Assembly (NCBI GenBank): GCA_900768795.1
Contig: CAAGEH010000014.1
Span: 27,551 to 91,550 of the forward strand
DNA from: an uncultured Collinsella sp.
GTDB taxonomy: Bacteria; Actinomycetota; Coriobacteriia; Coriobacteriales; Coriobacteriaceae
Reading direction: 5' to 3'
DNA length: 64,000 nucleotides
A program made the translations under genes and the position numbers. Below, in pieces: positions 44,556 to 53,788 of this stretch; position 1 is the stretch's first letter; each line of letters begins with the position of its first letter. The notes under the pieces were generated by a model. That model was not told where the DNA came from, made no database searches, and saw only the letters and a list, made by a program, of their open reading frames with translations.

Positions 44556-46170
44556 GTTCGTCGTCCATTTCTTCGAGGTCGCAAAGGGGAAGGCTCAGGT
44601 CAAAAATACAACCGGTGGGCTGCGTTTGCGAAAGCATGATGTTGCCACCGTGCGCTCCCGCGATAGCGCGGCAGAGGGGGAGGCCCAAGCCAAAACTGCG
44701 CCGGCTATCGGCAAGGTTGCATTCGGTTGTGTAGAACGGTTCGAAAACGCGCTCCCGGGCATCGGGCGCGATACCCGGACCGTCATCTTCAACGGCGCAG
44801 TGTACCATGTTGTCTGCGCGCCAGGACTTTACGATGATATGCGAGCCTGCGGGCGTATGGTCGCAGGCGTTGTTTACGAGGTTGACGATCGCTTGAACCA
44901 TAAGGCGAGCGTCGACATTGACGAGGAGCGGCTCCTCGGAGGGCACAACGGACAGCTCGTGCCGGGAGATGTCCGGGGTCACGTGCCGCAGTGCCTCCTC
45001 GACGATATCGTCCATGAGCTCAAATGATGTTTTGAGACTGATATCGCCGTTGTCGAGCTTCGTGGTCGCGAGCAGGTTCTCGACTGTGGCGTTGAGCCAT
45101 ATGGCATTGGCGCGGATATCGCTTACGAGGTTCTTTCGTTCCTCAGCGCTGAGCGCCTCGGCGTCTTTGAGCAGCACATCGGCGTTGCCCGAAATCGAGG
45201 TCAGAGGGGTTCTGAGATCATGCGAGATGCTGCGAAGCAGATTCGCGCGCATCTGCTCGTTTTTTGCTACAACGGCGGCTGCCTCGCGCTGCGCGAGGGC
45301 CTTCTGCCTTCCGAGGGCAAGCGATGTTTCACCTGCGAGTGCGGTGAGCACCTTGTTTTCGTTGGGCGTGATCGATTCGCTGTCGCATGCGAGTGCGAGG
45401 ATTCCCGCAATATGTGCTGCCGCGCCGTCTTTCGCCCGGCCGTCACGAATCGCGATGTAGTGTCCGTAGCGGTCGATTCGCGCGAGCGGGCCTGCGCCGA
45501 GCGGCGTTCCCAAAAACGGGGAACCGCTGAGTAGCGGCGGCATCTCGGGTGCTATTTCCTGCGGCTCATGGGCAGTTCCGTCGGAAAGAAAGGCGGTGTC
45601 GATCGTGAAAGAGCCGTCCTTTTGTGGCACGTACCACACGGTTGAGCAGTTGGCGATTTTTGCCATCTGCACCCCTGCGATGCGAATGATGTCCTCGGGG
45701 CTGTTGCAGTCTTGCAGTTGGCGATCGGTTTCGAGCAACGTGTCGCTGCGCTCATGAGCCATGTGCGAACGACGCGCTTCATGTCTGAGCGATGCCGAAG
45801 TGAAGCTCGAGATGAGAGCAGCGAGAAACATGACGATGAGGTCTGCGAGTGCGCTCGCTCCCCAGATTTTCAAAGAGAATGCGGGGTGCACAAAAAAGTA
45901 GTTGTACGCGAGGATGGCGATGACGGACGACACGAGGCAGTGGTAGCGGCGAATGCAGATGAGCGAGATGCACTGCACTGCGAGGAAATACACCAGAATG
46001 ATGCACGCATGCATGCCCATGGCGTTGCATGCAAACCCCGTAACGGTCGCTGCGGCGACGAGCAGCAGGGCTTTTCCCGCATCTGAGAGGTCGCGTTTGG
46101 GCGTGGGCTCGTCATCCCAAGAAAAGAGCTGTTCCTGCGTTTGATTTAGTTCGGCGGAATCGGTGGTCAT
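44545..46170 (-). CDS. kdpD: KdpD-like histidine kinase lacking the N-terminal KdpD domain
   Basis: 541 residues, against about 890 for a full KdpD. The P-loop KdpD domain and the universal-stress-like domain are absent. It starts directly with a short charged stretch and four membrane helices (DUF4118 type; LAYNYFFVHPAFSLKI), then a GAF-like domain, and the kinase core with His317 in SISHDLRTPLTS and ATP-site boxes NLVNNACDHT, DDGPGIAP and GLGLPLCRAI. GGAG precedes the ATG. It lies 311 bp downstream of kup on the same strand. Potassium or turgor sensing through the N-terminal domain cannot occur in the usual way. Confidence 0.92.
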   Translation of the reverse strand: MTTDSAELNQTQEQLFSWDDEPTPKRDLSDAGKALLLVAAATVTGFACNAMGMHACIILVYFLAVQCISLICIRRYHCLVSSVIAILAYNYFFVHPAFSLKIWGASALADLIVMFLAALISSFTSASLRHEARRSHMAHERSDTLLETDRQLQDCNSPEDIIRIAGVQMAKIANCSTVWYVPQKDGSFTIDTAFLSDGTAHEPQEIAPEMPPLLSGSPFLGTPLGAGPLARIDRYGHYIAIRDGRAKDGAAAHIAGILALACDSESITPNENKVLTALAGETSLALGRQKALAQREAAAVVAKNEQMRANLLRSISHDLRTPLTSISGNADVLLKDAEALSAEERKNLVSDIRANAIWLNATVENLLATTKLDNGDISLKTSFELMDDIVEEALRHVTPDISRHELSVVPSEEPLLVNVDARLMVQAIVNLVNNACDHTPAGSHIIVKSWRADNMVHCAVEDDGPGIAPDARERVFEPFYTTECNLADSRRSFGLGLPLCRAIAGAHGGNIMLSQTQPTGCIFDLSLPLCDLEEMDDEHAE

Positions 46171-46316
46171 AGAGCTCCAATACCACGAAAAACGTTACTG
46201 CAACGATAACACGTACGGGGCGAAGACGGCACCGGTCGCCGCCGCCGATCGATGGATGCGGTTGGAGTGAAACGCGCGGTAAGCCGATGTTCGCGACGGT
46301 GCAGAATTTGCACGCT

Positions 46317-46366
46317 GGGGCAATGCGCGCCGGGACAATGCATATGGCGGGGCAATGCGCGCCGGG
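46317..46366. repeat. Direct repeats upstream of kdpD
   Basis: GGGGCAATGCGCGCCGGG occurs at 46317-46334 and 46349-46366, a 32-bp period, with partial copies around them. The 311-bp gap 46171-46481 holds only these repeats and the kup terminator. Confidence 0.7.
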
Positions 46367-46383
46367 GCAAATTGCGCGCGAGA

Positions 46384-46426
46384 TAAAACAAGCGCCGACG
46401 CATTCACTCGGGAATGGTCGACGCTT
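46384..46426 (-). terminator. kup terminator
   Basis: AAGCGCCGAC (46390-46399) pairs with GTCGACGCTT (46417-46426) with one G-U; on the minus strand GTTTTATC follows. It separates kup from kdpDE, so the genes are probably not one transcript. Confidence 0.7.
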
Positions 46427-46481
46427 GCGTGCTCGTCTATGGGGCGCGGCTGCCTGTTGGCTTGCCGAGGAGGCAGCGCAG

Positions 46482-48530
46482 TTACTCGGGACGTTCGCCC
46501 GGGGCGATACGCGTCATTTTCTCGACGCTCTTGAACTTGGTGAACAGCGGCACGTATTCGTACGAGACGTTGGTGTTCTCCAGGCCGTACCACTGAACGG
46601 GGCTGCCGGCTGCGCGGCGAATCGCGTATTTAAGCGTAATCGCACGGCGGTCGCGCGCGTTGACATCGGACTCTGGTGCAAGAAGCTTGCGAATCAAGAT
46701 GAACTTGAACGAGCCGATCGCGCTCGGCTTTTGATAGACGGAGTAGTCGTGCGTCTGCGGTGGCAGCTCACCCGAGGCGGACAGGTCGCCGACGATTTGG
46801 CGCAGATACGCGTTAACGCGCTGGTTGACCTTGTAGCCCAGGTAGAGATGCACGCGGAACACGTAGTCGGTGCCGAAGGTCTCGACGGAGTACGAGAAGG
46901 TATGCGGCTCGTCCATGACCTCGACGTTGAGGAACCACCAGGCGCGCGCACGCTTGGGATGCTTGTCGAGAATGGAGTAGACGACATCGCGGTCGATATA
47001 GTCGGTGTTGGAGTCTTTGACCAGGTAGACAACATTGTCGCTGACCATTTCGTAATGGTCGTCGTCGCGCAGACGCGCGAGCTGCGGCAGATATGTGCTC
47101 AGCGGAAGCAGCGTTGCCTGACGACGCTCGACGGCGGTACCGTTATACCAGCTCACCATAATCGACATGATGAGTGCTGCCATAAGGATGGTGAAATAGC
47201 CGCCGTGGAAGAACTTGGTGAGCGAGGAGGCAAAGAAGAAGCCCTCGAGCGCCAGGAAGAAGGCAACGAAAATCCAGGGGAAGACCTTCTTGCCGCGCTC
47301 TTTGCTGAGGTAGAAGAAGAGCAGCACGGTCGTGCACATCATGGTGATAGTGATGGCGAGGCCGTATGCGGCTTCCATATGCGCCGAGCTCTGGAACAGC
47401 AGGACGACGATGATGCAACCGACCATCATGACGTTGTTGACCATGGGGATATAGAGCTGGCCCTTGGTCTCCGCCGGGTAGAAAATCTGCATGTGCGGCA
47501 TGAGGTCGAGGCGGCTCGCCTCGGATACCAACGAGAACGCGCCCGTGATAAGCGCCTGCGATGCGATGATTGCCGCGAGCGTCGAGAGGACGACGGCGAA
47601 CGGGCGCATACCCGCGGGAAGCATCTGGAAGAACGGGTTGAGATCTTCGATGTGCATGAGCGCCGCGTTGCCCTTGTTGAGGAGCAGCCATGCGCCTTGT
47701 CCCAGGTAGGAGAGAATCAGGCAGATCTTAACGAACGGCCAGGTGCAGTAGATGTTGCCGCGGCCGACGTGGCCCATGTCGGAGTAGAGCGCCTCGGCGC
47801 CGGTGGTGGCGAGGAAGCAGCTGCCGAGAATCATGATGCCCGCGTGATTGTTGGGCGAAAGCAGGAACTTGATGCCGCGAATCGGGTCGAAGGCGAGCAG
47901 CACGATGGGGTTCTGGATGACGAACATGAGACCCGTGATGCCGAGGAACAGGAACCAGAACGTCATGATCGGGCCGAACGCGCGGCCGATTTTCGCCGTG
48001 CCGATGCGCTGGACCAAAAACAGAACGATGATGATTGTGAGCGCGATGACGATGACCTTGCTTTGATCGTCGCCCAGAAGCGCGTGCATGGCGGGAATGG
48101 TGCGCAAGCCCTCGATAGCGGTCGTGACGGTGACGGCAGGGGTCAGGATTCCGTCGGCGAGAAGAGCCGCGCCACCGAGCATGGCAGGCACGATAAGCCA
48201 AGCGGCATGGCGCTTGACCAGGCTATACAGTGCAAAGATGCCGCCCTCGCCATGGTTGTCGGCGCGCATGCAAATGAGCACGTACTTGATGGTCGTAAGC
48301 AGCGTGACCGTCCAGATGACGAGCGAAAGCGCGCCGAGAATGAACTCCTCGGTAACGCTGCCGAGTCCGCCGTTGCCGGCGACGAGCGCCTTGGTTACGT
48401 ACATGGGGCTCGTGCCGATATCGCCGTAAACGACACCGAGGGTCACAAGCATCGCCGACAGGCTGATGGGGATGGCGTGCGAGGCTGCTTCAGATGCTGC
48501 AGCGCTTTTGACGCCGGATTTTTTACTCAT
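46482..48530 (-). CDS. kup: Potassium uptake protein Kup
   Basis: 682 residues with about 12 membrane helices followed by a cytosolic C-terminal domain of about 170 residues, the normal Kup plan. The N-terminal LGVVYGDIGTSPMYVTKALV and DNHGEGGIFALYSLVKR are diagnostic, and GGAALLADGILTPAVTVTTA follows. It is a K+/H+ symporter. AAGGAG precedes the ATG at 48530. The leader is only about 20-25 bases from a TATAAT box, too short for a c-di-AMP riboswitch. An inverted repeat lies around its promoter. Confidence 0.96.
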   Translation of the reverse strand: MSKKSGVKSAAASEAASHAIPISLSAMLVTLGVVYGDIGTSPMYVTKALVAGNGGLGSVTEEFILGALSLVIWTVTLLTTIKYVLICMRADNHGEGGIFALYSLVKRHAAWLIVPAMLGGAALLADGILTPAVTVTTAIEGLRTIPAMHALLGDDQSKVIVIALTIIIVLFLVQRIGTAKIGRAFGPIMTFWFLFLGITGLMFVIQNPIVLLAFDPIRGIKFLLSPNNHAGIMILGSCFLATTGAEALYSDMGHVGRGNIYCTWPFVKICLILSYLGQGAWLLLNKGNAALMHIEDLNPFFQMLPAGMRPFAVVLSTLAAIIASQALITGAFSLVSEASRLDLMPHMQIFYPAETKGQLYIPMVNNVMMVGCIIVVLLFQSSAHMEAAYGLAITITMMCTTVLLFFYLSKERGKKVFPWIFVAFFLALEGFFFASSLTKFFHGGYFTILMAALIMSIMVSWYNGTAVERRQATLLPLSTYLPQLARLRDDDHYEMVSDNVVYLVKDSNTDYIDRDVVYSILDKHPKRARAWWFLNVEVMDEPHTFSYSVETFGTDYVFRVHLYLGYKVNQRVNAYLRQIVGDLSASGELPPQTHDYSVYQKPSAIGSFKFILIRKLLAPESDVNARDRRAITLKYAIRRAAGSPVQWYGLENTNVSYEYVPLFTKFKSVEKMTRIAPGERPE

Positions 48531-48558
48531 GAGGCTCCTTTTTTCAGTAAACGTACAG

Positions 48559-48607
48559 ATTATAGGTGCGCAATGTAAAAAAGAAATGAGTTTGGTCTAA
48601 ACATTGC
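48559..48607 (-). promoter_or_regulatory. kup promoter with inverted repeat
   Basis: TATAAT (48559-48564) on the minus strand. GCAATGT (48570-48576) and ACATTGC (48601-48607) are perfect inverted repeats around the -35 position, which itself is poor. A regulator, possibly KdpE, could bind here. Confidence 0.45.
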
Positions 48608-48920
48608 ATTAAGGGGCGGATTTAAGCACGCGATATAAGAAGCGGATGAGTACCGCCAAAATATGAGCTAAGCAATGCACCGCATCGAAAGCGGTCGGGC
48701 GGTGCCGGCGCGTGCTCTGCTGGTGTTTTCCGATTTCCGTAAACGGTTGATTTTGAGCGGTAAACGGCCTTTGCAGGCAAAATGTCCCCAACAAAAACAT
48801 TCTTATATTCAAACGTACGTACATTATGATAACCTGACAATCGTCAAGTCGGAGCGGCTGGTAGCAAGTTCCCTGTGCGGTCGCTCCACATGGCTTTTGG
48901 GGAAACACTAGGAGGATTAC
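48608..48920 (+). promoter_or_regulatory. Upstream region of the aldolase/PTS operon
   Basis: No gene seen. TATGAT near 48824-48829 may be the -10. The palindrome TGACAATCGTCA (48835-48846) lies just downstream, a fit for a repressor site. AGGAGG at 48910-48915 is the aldolase ribosome-binding site. Confidence 0.4.
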
Positions 48921-49769
48921 ATGTACGTTACCCTGCGAGAAGTTCTGGCCGAGGCCAATCAGCTCAACATGGCTGTCGGTGCGTTCAACACCCACAACCT
49001 TGAGATGTGCCCCTCAATCATTCGTGTTGCGGCGCGTCTGCACACCCCGGTGATCATCCAGACGTCCGAGGGAACCGCGAGCTATGTTGGTCATCGCAAT
49101 CTCGTGGCCGTCTGCAAGTCCATGGCAGAGGAGTACGGCGTCGACGTCGTTTTGCACCTGGACCACGCCAAGGATTTCGATGAGATCCGCAAGGCCCTTG
49201 CCGCAGGCTATAGCTCGGTCATGTTCGACGGCTCTGCGCTGCCGTTCAAGGAGAACATCTTGGGCACCAAGCGCATCGTCGAGATGGCCAAGGAGCACGG
49301 CGCTTCCGTCGAGGCAGAGCTCGGCACGGTCGGTGGAACCGAGGACGGCATCGCTGTCGCAGATGCCGACGTCCGTTACACCGAGCCTGAGCAGGCCGTT
49401 GAGTTCATCGACAAGACCGGCATCGACGCTCTTGCTGTTGCAATCGGCACCAACCACGGCCAGTACAAGTCCAAGACCAACATCTCGTTCGAGCAGCTCG
49501 AGAAGATTCGCGATGCCGTCAACGGCTTCCCGCTGGTCATCCATGGCGGTACCGGCGTCAAGGATGAGGACGTTCGCCGCGTGATCAGCCTCGGCATTCG
49601 CAAGTTCAACGTGGGCACCGACCTGCTTGTCAACTGGAACAAGGCTTCGCGCAAGGCTTATGACGAGCTCAAGGAGAACGCCTCCAACCGCAACATGGTC
49701 ATCCCTGCGCAGCAGGCGGTTGAGCAGGTCGTCGAGCACCGTATCAACCTCTTCAAGAACATCGCGTAA
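48921..49769 (+). CDS. Class II aldolase (fructose/tagatose-bisphosphate type)
   Basis: 282 residues, the short class II length of GatY/KbaY/FbaA-like enzymes. Zinc and catalytic residues are visible in VVLHLDHAKDF, EAELGTVGG, AIGTNHGQYK and PLVIHGGTGV. It splits a ketose bisphosphate into dihydroxyacetone phosphate and glyceraldehyde-3-phosphate; fructose- versus tagatose-bisphosphate cannot be decided by eye. It is the first gene of an operon with Ula-type PTS genes, a TPR-like protein and a kinase-DeoC fusion, so it is more likely part of that sugar pathway than the housekeeping glycolytic enzyme. Confidence 0.93.
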   Translation: MYVTLREVLAEANQLNMAVGAFNTHNLEMCPSIIRVAARLHTPVIIQTSEGTASYVGHRNLVAVCKSMAEEYGVDVVLHLDHAKDFDEIRKALAAGYSSVMFDGSALPFKENILGTKRIVEMAKEHGASVEAELGTVGGTEDGIAVADADVRYTEPEQAVEFIDKTGIDALAVAIGTNHGQYKSKTNISFEQLEKIRDAVNGFPLVIHGGTGVKDEDVRRVISLGIRKFNVGTDLLVNWNKASRKAYDELKENASNRNMVIPAQQAVEQVVEHRINLFKNIA

Positions 49770-49781
49770 GGGTTGGCCGGG

Positions 49782-50234
49782 ATGAAGATTCAGGAGATGC
49801 TCAAACCCGAGAACGTGCGTATCGCACAGTCCGTCGATACCTGGCAGGATGCGATTCGCCTCGCGGTCGCTCCGCTGCGTGAGGGCGGATACGTTGAGCC
49901 GCGTTACGAGGACGAGATCATCCGCGCGACCAATGAGATGGGTCCGTATTACGTGCTCACCGAGGATGTCGCGCTCATTCACGGGCGTCCTGAGGACGGG
50001 TGCATCAAGGGCCAGATGGCCGTGACGGTGCTCAAGCAGCCCATCAAGTTCTCTGAGGACAGTTTTGACGTGCGCCTTCTCGTGGCGCTTGCCGCCGAGG
50101 ATTCCAATTCGCACATCGAGGCCATGCAGGTGCTCGCCGGCATCTTCATGGACGAGCAAAAGATCGTGAGCATCGTCGAAAGCGACGATACCCAGGCGAT
50201 TTACCAGGCGTTTATGGATGGAGCCGCAGCTTAG
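49782..50234 (+). CDS. PTS EIIA component, ascorbate/mannitol type
   Basis: 150 residues. The phosphorylated His is most likely His67 in ALIHGRPEDGC, matching the UlaC/EIIA-Mtl pattern (usually PHARPE). The C-terminal half has VRLLVALAAEDSNSHIEAMQ, also typical. The start is taken as the ATG at 49782; a TTG three codons earlier is possible. The stop-to-start gap from the aldolase is 12 bp, so they are co-transcribed. It accepts phosphate from HPr and passes it to the EIIB encoded next. Confidence 0.9.
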   Translation: MKIQEMLKPENVRIAQSVDTWQDAIRLAVAPLREGGYVEPRYEDEIIRATNEMGPYYVLTEDVALIHGRPEDGCIKGQMAVTVLKQPIKFSEDSFDVRLLVALAAEDSNSHIEAMQVLAGIFMDEQKIVSIVESDDTQAIYQAFMDGAAA

Positions 50235-50324
50235 GCGCTGCGTCCCATCTTTGGCGGGCCATAGGGTGCGCCATAGAACGAACAACGGAGCGGGTGCTCC
50301 ACAGGTGAGAAAAAGGAGAGGGAA

Positions 50325-50624
50325 ATGGTAAAGATTCTTTGTTGCTGCGGTAACGGGCTCGGAAGCAGCTTCGCTTGTCAGATGGCAATTGAGCAGGTGC
50401 TCAAGAAGCTCGGCGTCGAGTGCAAGATGGACCACGACAGCGTCTCGAGTGCAGCGGGTTCCGCCAAGAACTTCGACATGATCGTCGCGGCTCAGAATTT
50501 CCAGACGCAGATTGAGAATTACAACACCGGTCTTCCGTGCGTGTTCCTCAAGCGTCTGGTCGACAAGAAAGAGATCGAGGAAAAGCTCACCCCGGTTCTC
50601 AAAGAGATGGGCGTCCTCGAGTAG
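50325..50624 (+). CDS. PTS EIIB component, ascorbate/lactose type
   Basis: 99 residues, a normal EIIB length. The phospho-accepting Cys is in ILCCCGNGLGSS, where three Cys stand in a row; Cys8, directly before GNG, matches UlaB. AAGGAG precedes the ATG. The EIIC gene follows after 59 bp. It transfers phosphate from EIIA to the incoming sugar at EIIC. Confidence 0.93.
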   Translation: MVKILCCCGNGLGSSFACQMAIEQVLKKLGVECKMDHDSVSSAAGSAKNFDMIVAAQNFQTQIENYNTGLPCVFLKRLVDKKEIEEKLTPVLKEMGVLE

Positions 50625-50683
50625 GACATTCCCTCGACATTGATTGCTTTTGTATTTTTTAGTAGAAAAAGGGGTGTAAATTC

Positions 50684-51990
50684 ATGGCTGTTCTTGAATT
50701 TATCATTCACAACATCCTGACGCAGGCTGCCGTCATTATCGGCCTCGTTGCCTGCCTCGGTCTGGTGCTCCAGAAGAAGCCCGCAAGCGACGTGCTCATG
50801 GGTACCTTCAAGACCATGCTCGGCTTCCTCGTTCTGTCTGCCGGCTCCTCGGTCATGCAGGCTTCGCTGAGCTATTCGGCGACATGTTCAACTCCGCCTT
50901 CGGTTTCAACGGTATGAAAGCCGTAGTCGCCTCCATCGAGGGCATCAACGGTCAGGCGATGACCGATCTCGGCCTTGGTTCCGAAATCGCCATCTGCCTC
51001 GCCGGCATCTTCATCGTGAACATCATTCTTGCTCGTTTCACCAAGTTCAAGTACGTGTTCCTTACCGGCCAGGCTCTTCTTTGGGAGTCCACGCTCTGCG
51101 TCGTGTTCGCATTCTTCTGCGGTCTGCGCGGTATTCCTCTGATCCTCGTCTCCTCTCTCGTCGGTGGCGCTTTTGCAACGCTCATGCCTGCATTTGCCCA
51201 GCCGGTCGTGCGTAAGATTACCGACTCCGACGACATCGCCCTCGGTCACTTCTGCACCTTTGGCTACATGTTCACCGCTCTGGTCGCCTCGATCACCAAG
51301 AAACTCGCTGGCGGCAAGGAGTCCAAGTCCACTGAGGATATCGAGATGCCGCAGTCGCTTTCCTTCCTCCAGGACACCTATGTTTCCGTCGGTCTCGTCA
51401 TGATCGTCTTCTTCCTGGTCGTCGCTGGCTTTGCTGGCCCCGGCGCTGCTAAGAAGTACATCGGCGACACCAACTACATGGTCTACGCGTTCCTTCAGGC
51501 TATGCAGTTCGTCGTTGGTCTTTACGTCCTGCTTGCTGGCGTCCGCATGCTTCTTGCTGAGCTCGTTCCTGCCTTCCAGGGCATCTCGATGAAGCTCGTC
51601 CCCGACGCTCGTCCTGCACTCGACTGCCCCGTCCTCTTCACCTATGCACCCAACGCCGTCATCTTTGGCTTCGTGTTCACCACCATCGGCTCGCTGATCG
51701 GCATGGGCATCACCGGTGCCATGGGCACGCTCGTCATCCCCGGCGTCATGTCCAACTTCTTCGCTGGCGGCACCGCCGGTATCTTCGGCAACGCCATCGA
51801 CGGTCGCCGCGGCGCCATCATCGGCGGCATCTGCCACGGCATCTTCATCATGATCCTGCCGGCACTGCTTTCGCCGATGCTCGCTCAGATCGGCTTCGTC
51901 AACATGACGTGCACTGACGTCGACACCGTCGTCACCGGCTTCTTCTTCATGGCGATCAAGTCGATCCTCGGTATCTTCGGTATCGCGTAA
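50684..51990 (+). pseudogene. PTS EIIC component (UlaA-like), frameshifted
   Basis: A Ula-type permease of about 435 codons in two frames. The first 59 codons (from the ATG at 50684, ending GFLVLSAGSSVMQ) are in one frame. From 50863 the family sequence resumes in another (FAELFGDMFNSAFGFNGMKA) and runs to 51990. One base appears to be missing near 50861-50863. The internal ATG at 50884 has no ribosome-binding site, and no slippery heptamer is visible. Later motifs LLAELVPAFQGISMKLVP and FTYAPNAVIFGFVF are intact. The gene is either recently inactivated or the base was lost in sequencing; the rest of the operon looks intact. Confidence 0.8.
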
Positions 51991-52088
51991 CTCACCTGCG
52001 CGTATCGCACCTGTTTCGTCAAGGGTCGCTCTCTAGTCTGGATAACCGGGCGAGGGCGGCCCTTTCTACTCTTATGGGAGGATTAATC

Positions 52089-52484
52089 ATGGGTCTGTTT
52101 GGATTTGGAAAGAAAAAGGAGAGCTCGACCAAAGCTTCTTCCAATGCCGAGGCCACGGCGCTCGACAAGGATGCCGCACTTGCCAAGATTGCCGAGCTCA
52201 AGGGTCAGCTCGAGGGTAAGGAGGGTGCCGCTGCCGCCAATGTGCTCAATGAGATCGGAAAGCTCTATGCCGATATGGATTGCGTCGACGAGGCCATCGA
52301 GGCGTTTGAACAGAGCCTCGAGCAGAACCATGTGATGGGTAAGGCGTCCGCAACGCTCGTCAAGCTTTACAACAAGAAGCGCGCCGCCGCGGCGGAGGCG
52401 AAGGATGACGAAGGCATCAAGTACTATCTCGCCAAGGTTAACGAGATGCTTGCCATCTCCAAGAACCAGCTTCGCGGAATGTAG
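52089..52484 (+). CDS. Small TPR-like helical protein
   Basis: 131 residues, soluble. A basic N-terminus (MGLFGFGKKKESSTK) with a short hydrophobic start is followed by two to three helical hairpins, one resembling a tetratricopeptide repeat (VLNEIGKLYADMDCVDEAIE, AFEQSLEQNHVMGKASATLV). GGGAGGATT precedes the ATG. It lies between the EIIC gene and the kinase-DeoC fusion, 11 bp before the latter, so it is part of the operon. Its role is unknown; protein-protein contact is the usual job of such folds. Confidence 0.75.
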   Translation: MGLFGFGKKKESSTKASSNAEATALDKDAALAKIAELKGQLEGKEGAAAANVLNEIGKLYADMDCVDEAIEAFEQSLEQNHVMGKASATLVKLYNKKRAAAAEAKDDEGIKYYLAKVNEMLAISKNQLRGM

Positions 52485-52495
52485 AGGGTGCATAC

Positions 52496-53788
52496 ATGGA
52501 AAAGACGCTGATCCTGCTTGCGGGCTACCCGGCGACGGGGAAGAGCGACCTCGCGGAACGTATCATCTCGCGCCATGTGGCGAGCAACTTCGAAAACGTC
52601 TCAATCGATGCGGTCAAGGAAGAGTATTGGGACGCGTACGGCTTTGATAATGCCGACGAGAAAGCCGCCGTCAACGCGTGCGCTCTCGAGGAGTACTTTC
52701 GCCGCATGGATGCCACGATGGCTTCCGGCGCCCAGATCATGAGCGACTACCCGTTCTCGGATAAGCAAAAGTCGACACTCGCTGAACTTGCAGAAAAGAA
52801 CGGCTACCGCGTGCTCACCATTCGTCTGGTGGGCGACCCCGCGGTAATCATCGCGCGCTCTCGCCGCCGCGATCTTGGTCAAGGTAGACATCTCGGGCAT
52901 GTTGTGACGCATTACCATAAGGGCGATGTTCTCGAGGACCGCACGCAGGGCGGAGATCTAGTCGACCTTCCCACGCTGATCGAGCGTTGCGAAACGCGAG
53001 GCTACGGAAGGTTTGAGCTCGGACATACTATCGAGGTCGATGCAACCGATGTCGACAAAATCGATTACCCGGCACTGCTCGACAAGATCGATGCGTTCCT
53101 AAATGATCCCGATTCCGTGGCTGCCCAAGCGCATAGGGCGGGCCGCGAATTGAGTGATGCGGAGCTGGCGACAACGGTGGATTACACGCTGCTTAAACCC
53201 ACGTGCACGTGGGATCAAATCAGCACCGTTTGCGCAGACGCCCTCGATGCAGGCTGCGCAAGCGCATGCATTCCGCCGAGCTTTGTTGCGCGTGCGCATG
53301 CCGCGTACCCCGAGTTGACCATCACGACGGTAATCGGGTTTCCCCTGGGCTACATGACGAGTACGGCTAAGGCTGCGGAGGCGGCGGATGCCGTCGCTAA
53401 CGGAGCGGCTGAAATCGACATGGTTATCGATCAGGGAATGGTGAAGGCGCGCGACTATGCGGCGATCGAGGCGGACATTCGCGCCGTGCGCGAGGCCGTG
53501 CCGACAGCGGTGCTCAAGGTGATTGTCGAGACGTGCTACCTTGCGCAGGAGACCAAAGTTCCCATCTGCGGGTGCGTAGAGCGAGCCGGGGCTGATTTCA
53601 TCAAGACCAGTACGGGTTTTGGCACCTCGGGGGCTCAAATCGAGGACGTGGCGCTGTTTGCCCGCACGCTCGAGGGACGCGTAAAGGTCAAAGCGGCGGG
53701 CGGAATTCGCACGCGCGACGACCTTGCCGCTTTCGTGGCGGCGGGGGCCGATCGTATTGGCTGTAGTTCGCTTCTCGTCCGCGCCTGA
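52496..53788 (+). CDS. deoC: P-loop kinase-DeoC fusion protein
   Basis: 430 residues. Residues 1-205 are a P-loop kinase of the AAA_33/zeta-toxin-like fold (GYPATGKS at 10-17, lid-type Arg in ARSRRRDLGQGRH). Residues about 218-430 are deoxyribose-phosphate aldolase: Asp308, Schiff-base Lys370 in DFIKTSTGFGTSG and Lys399 in KVKAAGGIRT are all present. The domains are joined without a stop. It could phosphorylate a sugar or nucleoside and then cleave the product. GAGGG precedes the ATG. It is the last gene of the aldolase/PTS operon. The order of the domains suggests coupled phosphorylation and aldol cleavage, as an inference. Confidence 0.9.
   Translation: MEKTLILLAGYPATGKSDLAERIISRHVASNFENVSIDAVKEEYWDAYGFDNADEKAAVNACALEEYFRRMDATMASGAQIMSDYPFSDKQKSTLAELAEKNGYRVLTIRLVGDPAVIIARSRRRDLGQGRHLGHVVTHYHKGDVLEDRTQGGDLVDLPTLIERCETRGYGRFELGHTIEVDATDVDKIDYPALLDKIDAFLNDPDSVAAQAHRAGRELSDAELATTVDYTLLKPTCTWDQISTVCADALDAGCASACIPPSFVARAHAAYPELTITTVIGFPLGYMTSTAKAAEAADAVANGAAEIDMVIDQGMVKARDYAAIEADIRAVREAVPTAVLKVIVETCYLAQETKVPICGCVERAGADFIKTSTGFGTSGAQIEDVALFARTLEGRVKVKAAGGIRTRDDLAAFVAAGADRIGCSSLLVRA

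Noticed and set aside
48531..48570. c-di-AMP riboswitch before kup
   Set aside because: The predicted leader is only about 20-25 bases long.
46287..48578. A 763-codon open frame on the plus strand
   Set aside because: Antisense to kup, a well-conserved protein; the translation is charged and low in hydrophobic pattern, unlike a real protein.
49014..50435. A 473-codon open frame on the minus strand
   Set aside because: Antisense to the class II aldolase and PTS EIIA genes, both of which have clear motifs.
50855..50890. Programmed frameshift in EIIC
   Set aside because: No slippery heptamer or downstream pseudoknot is visible, and EIIC proteins are not known to need one.
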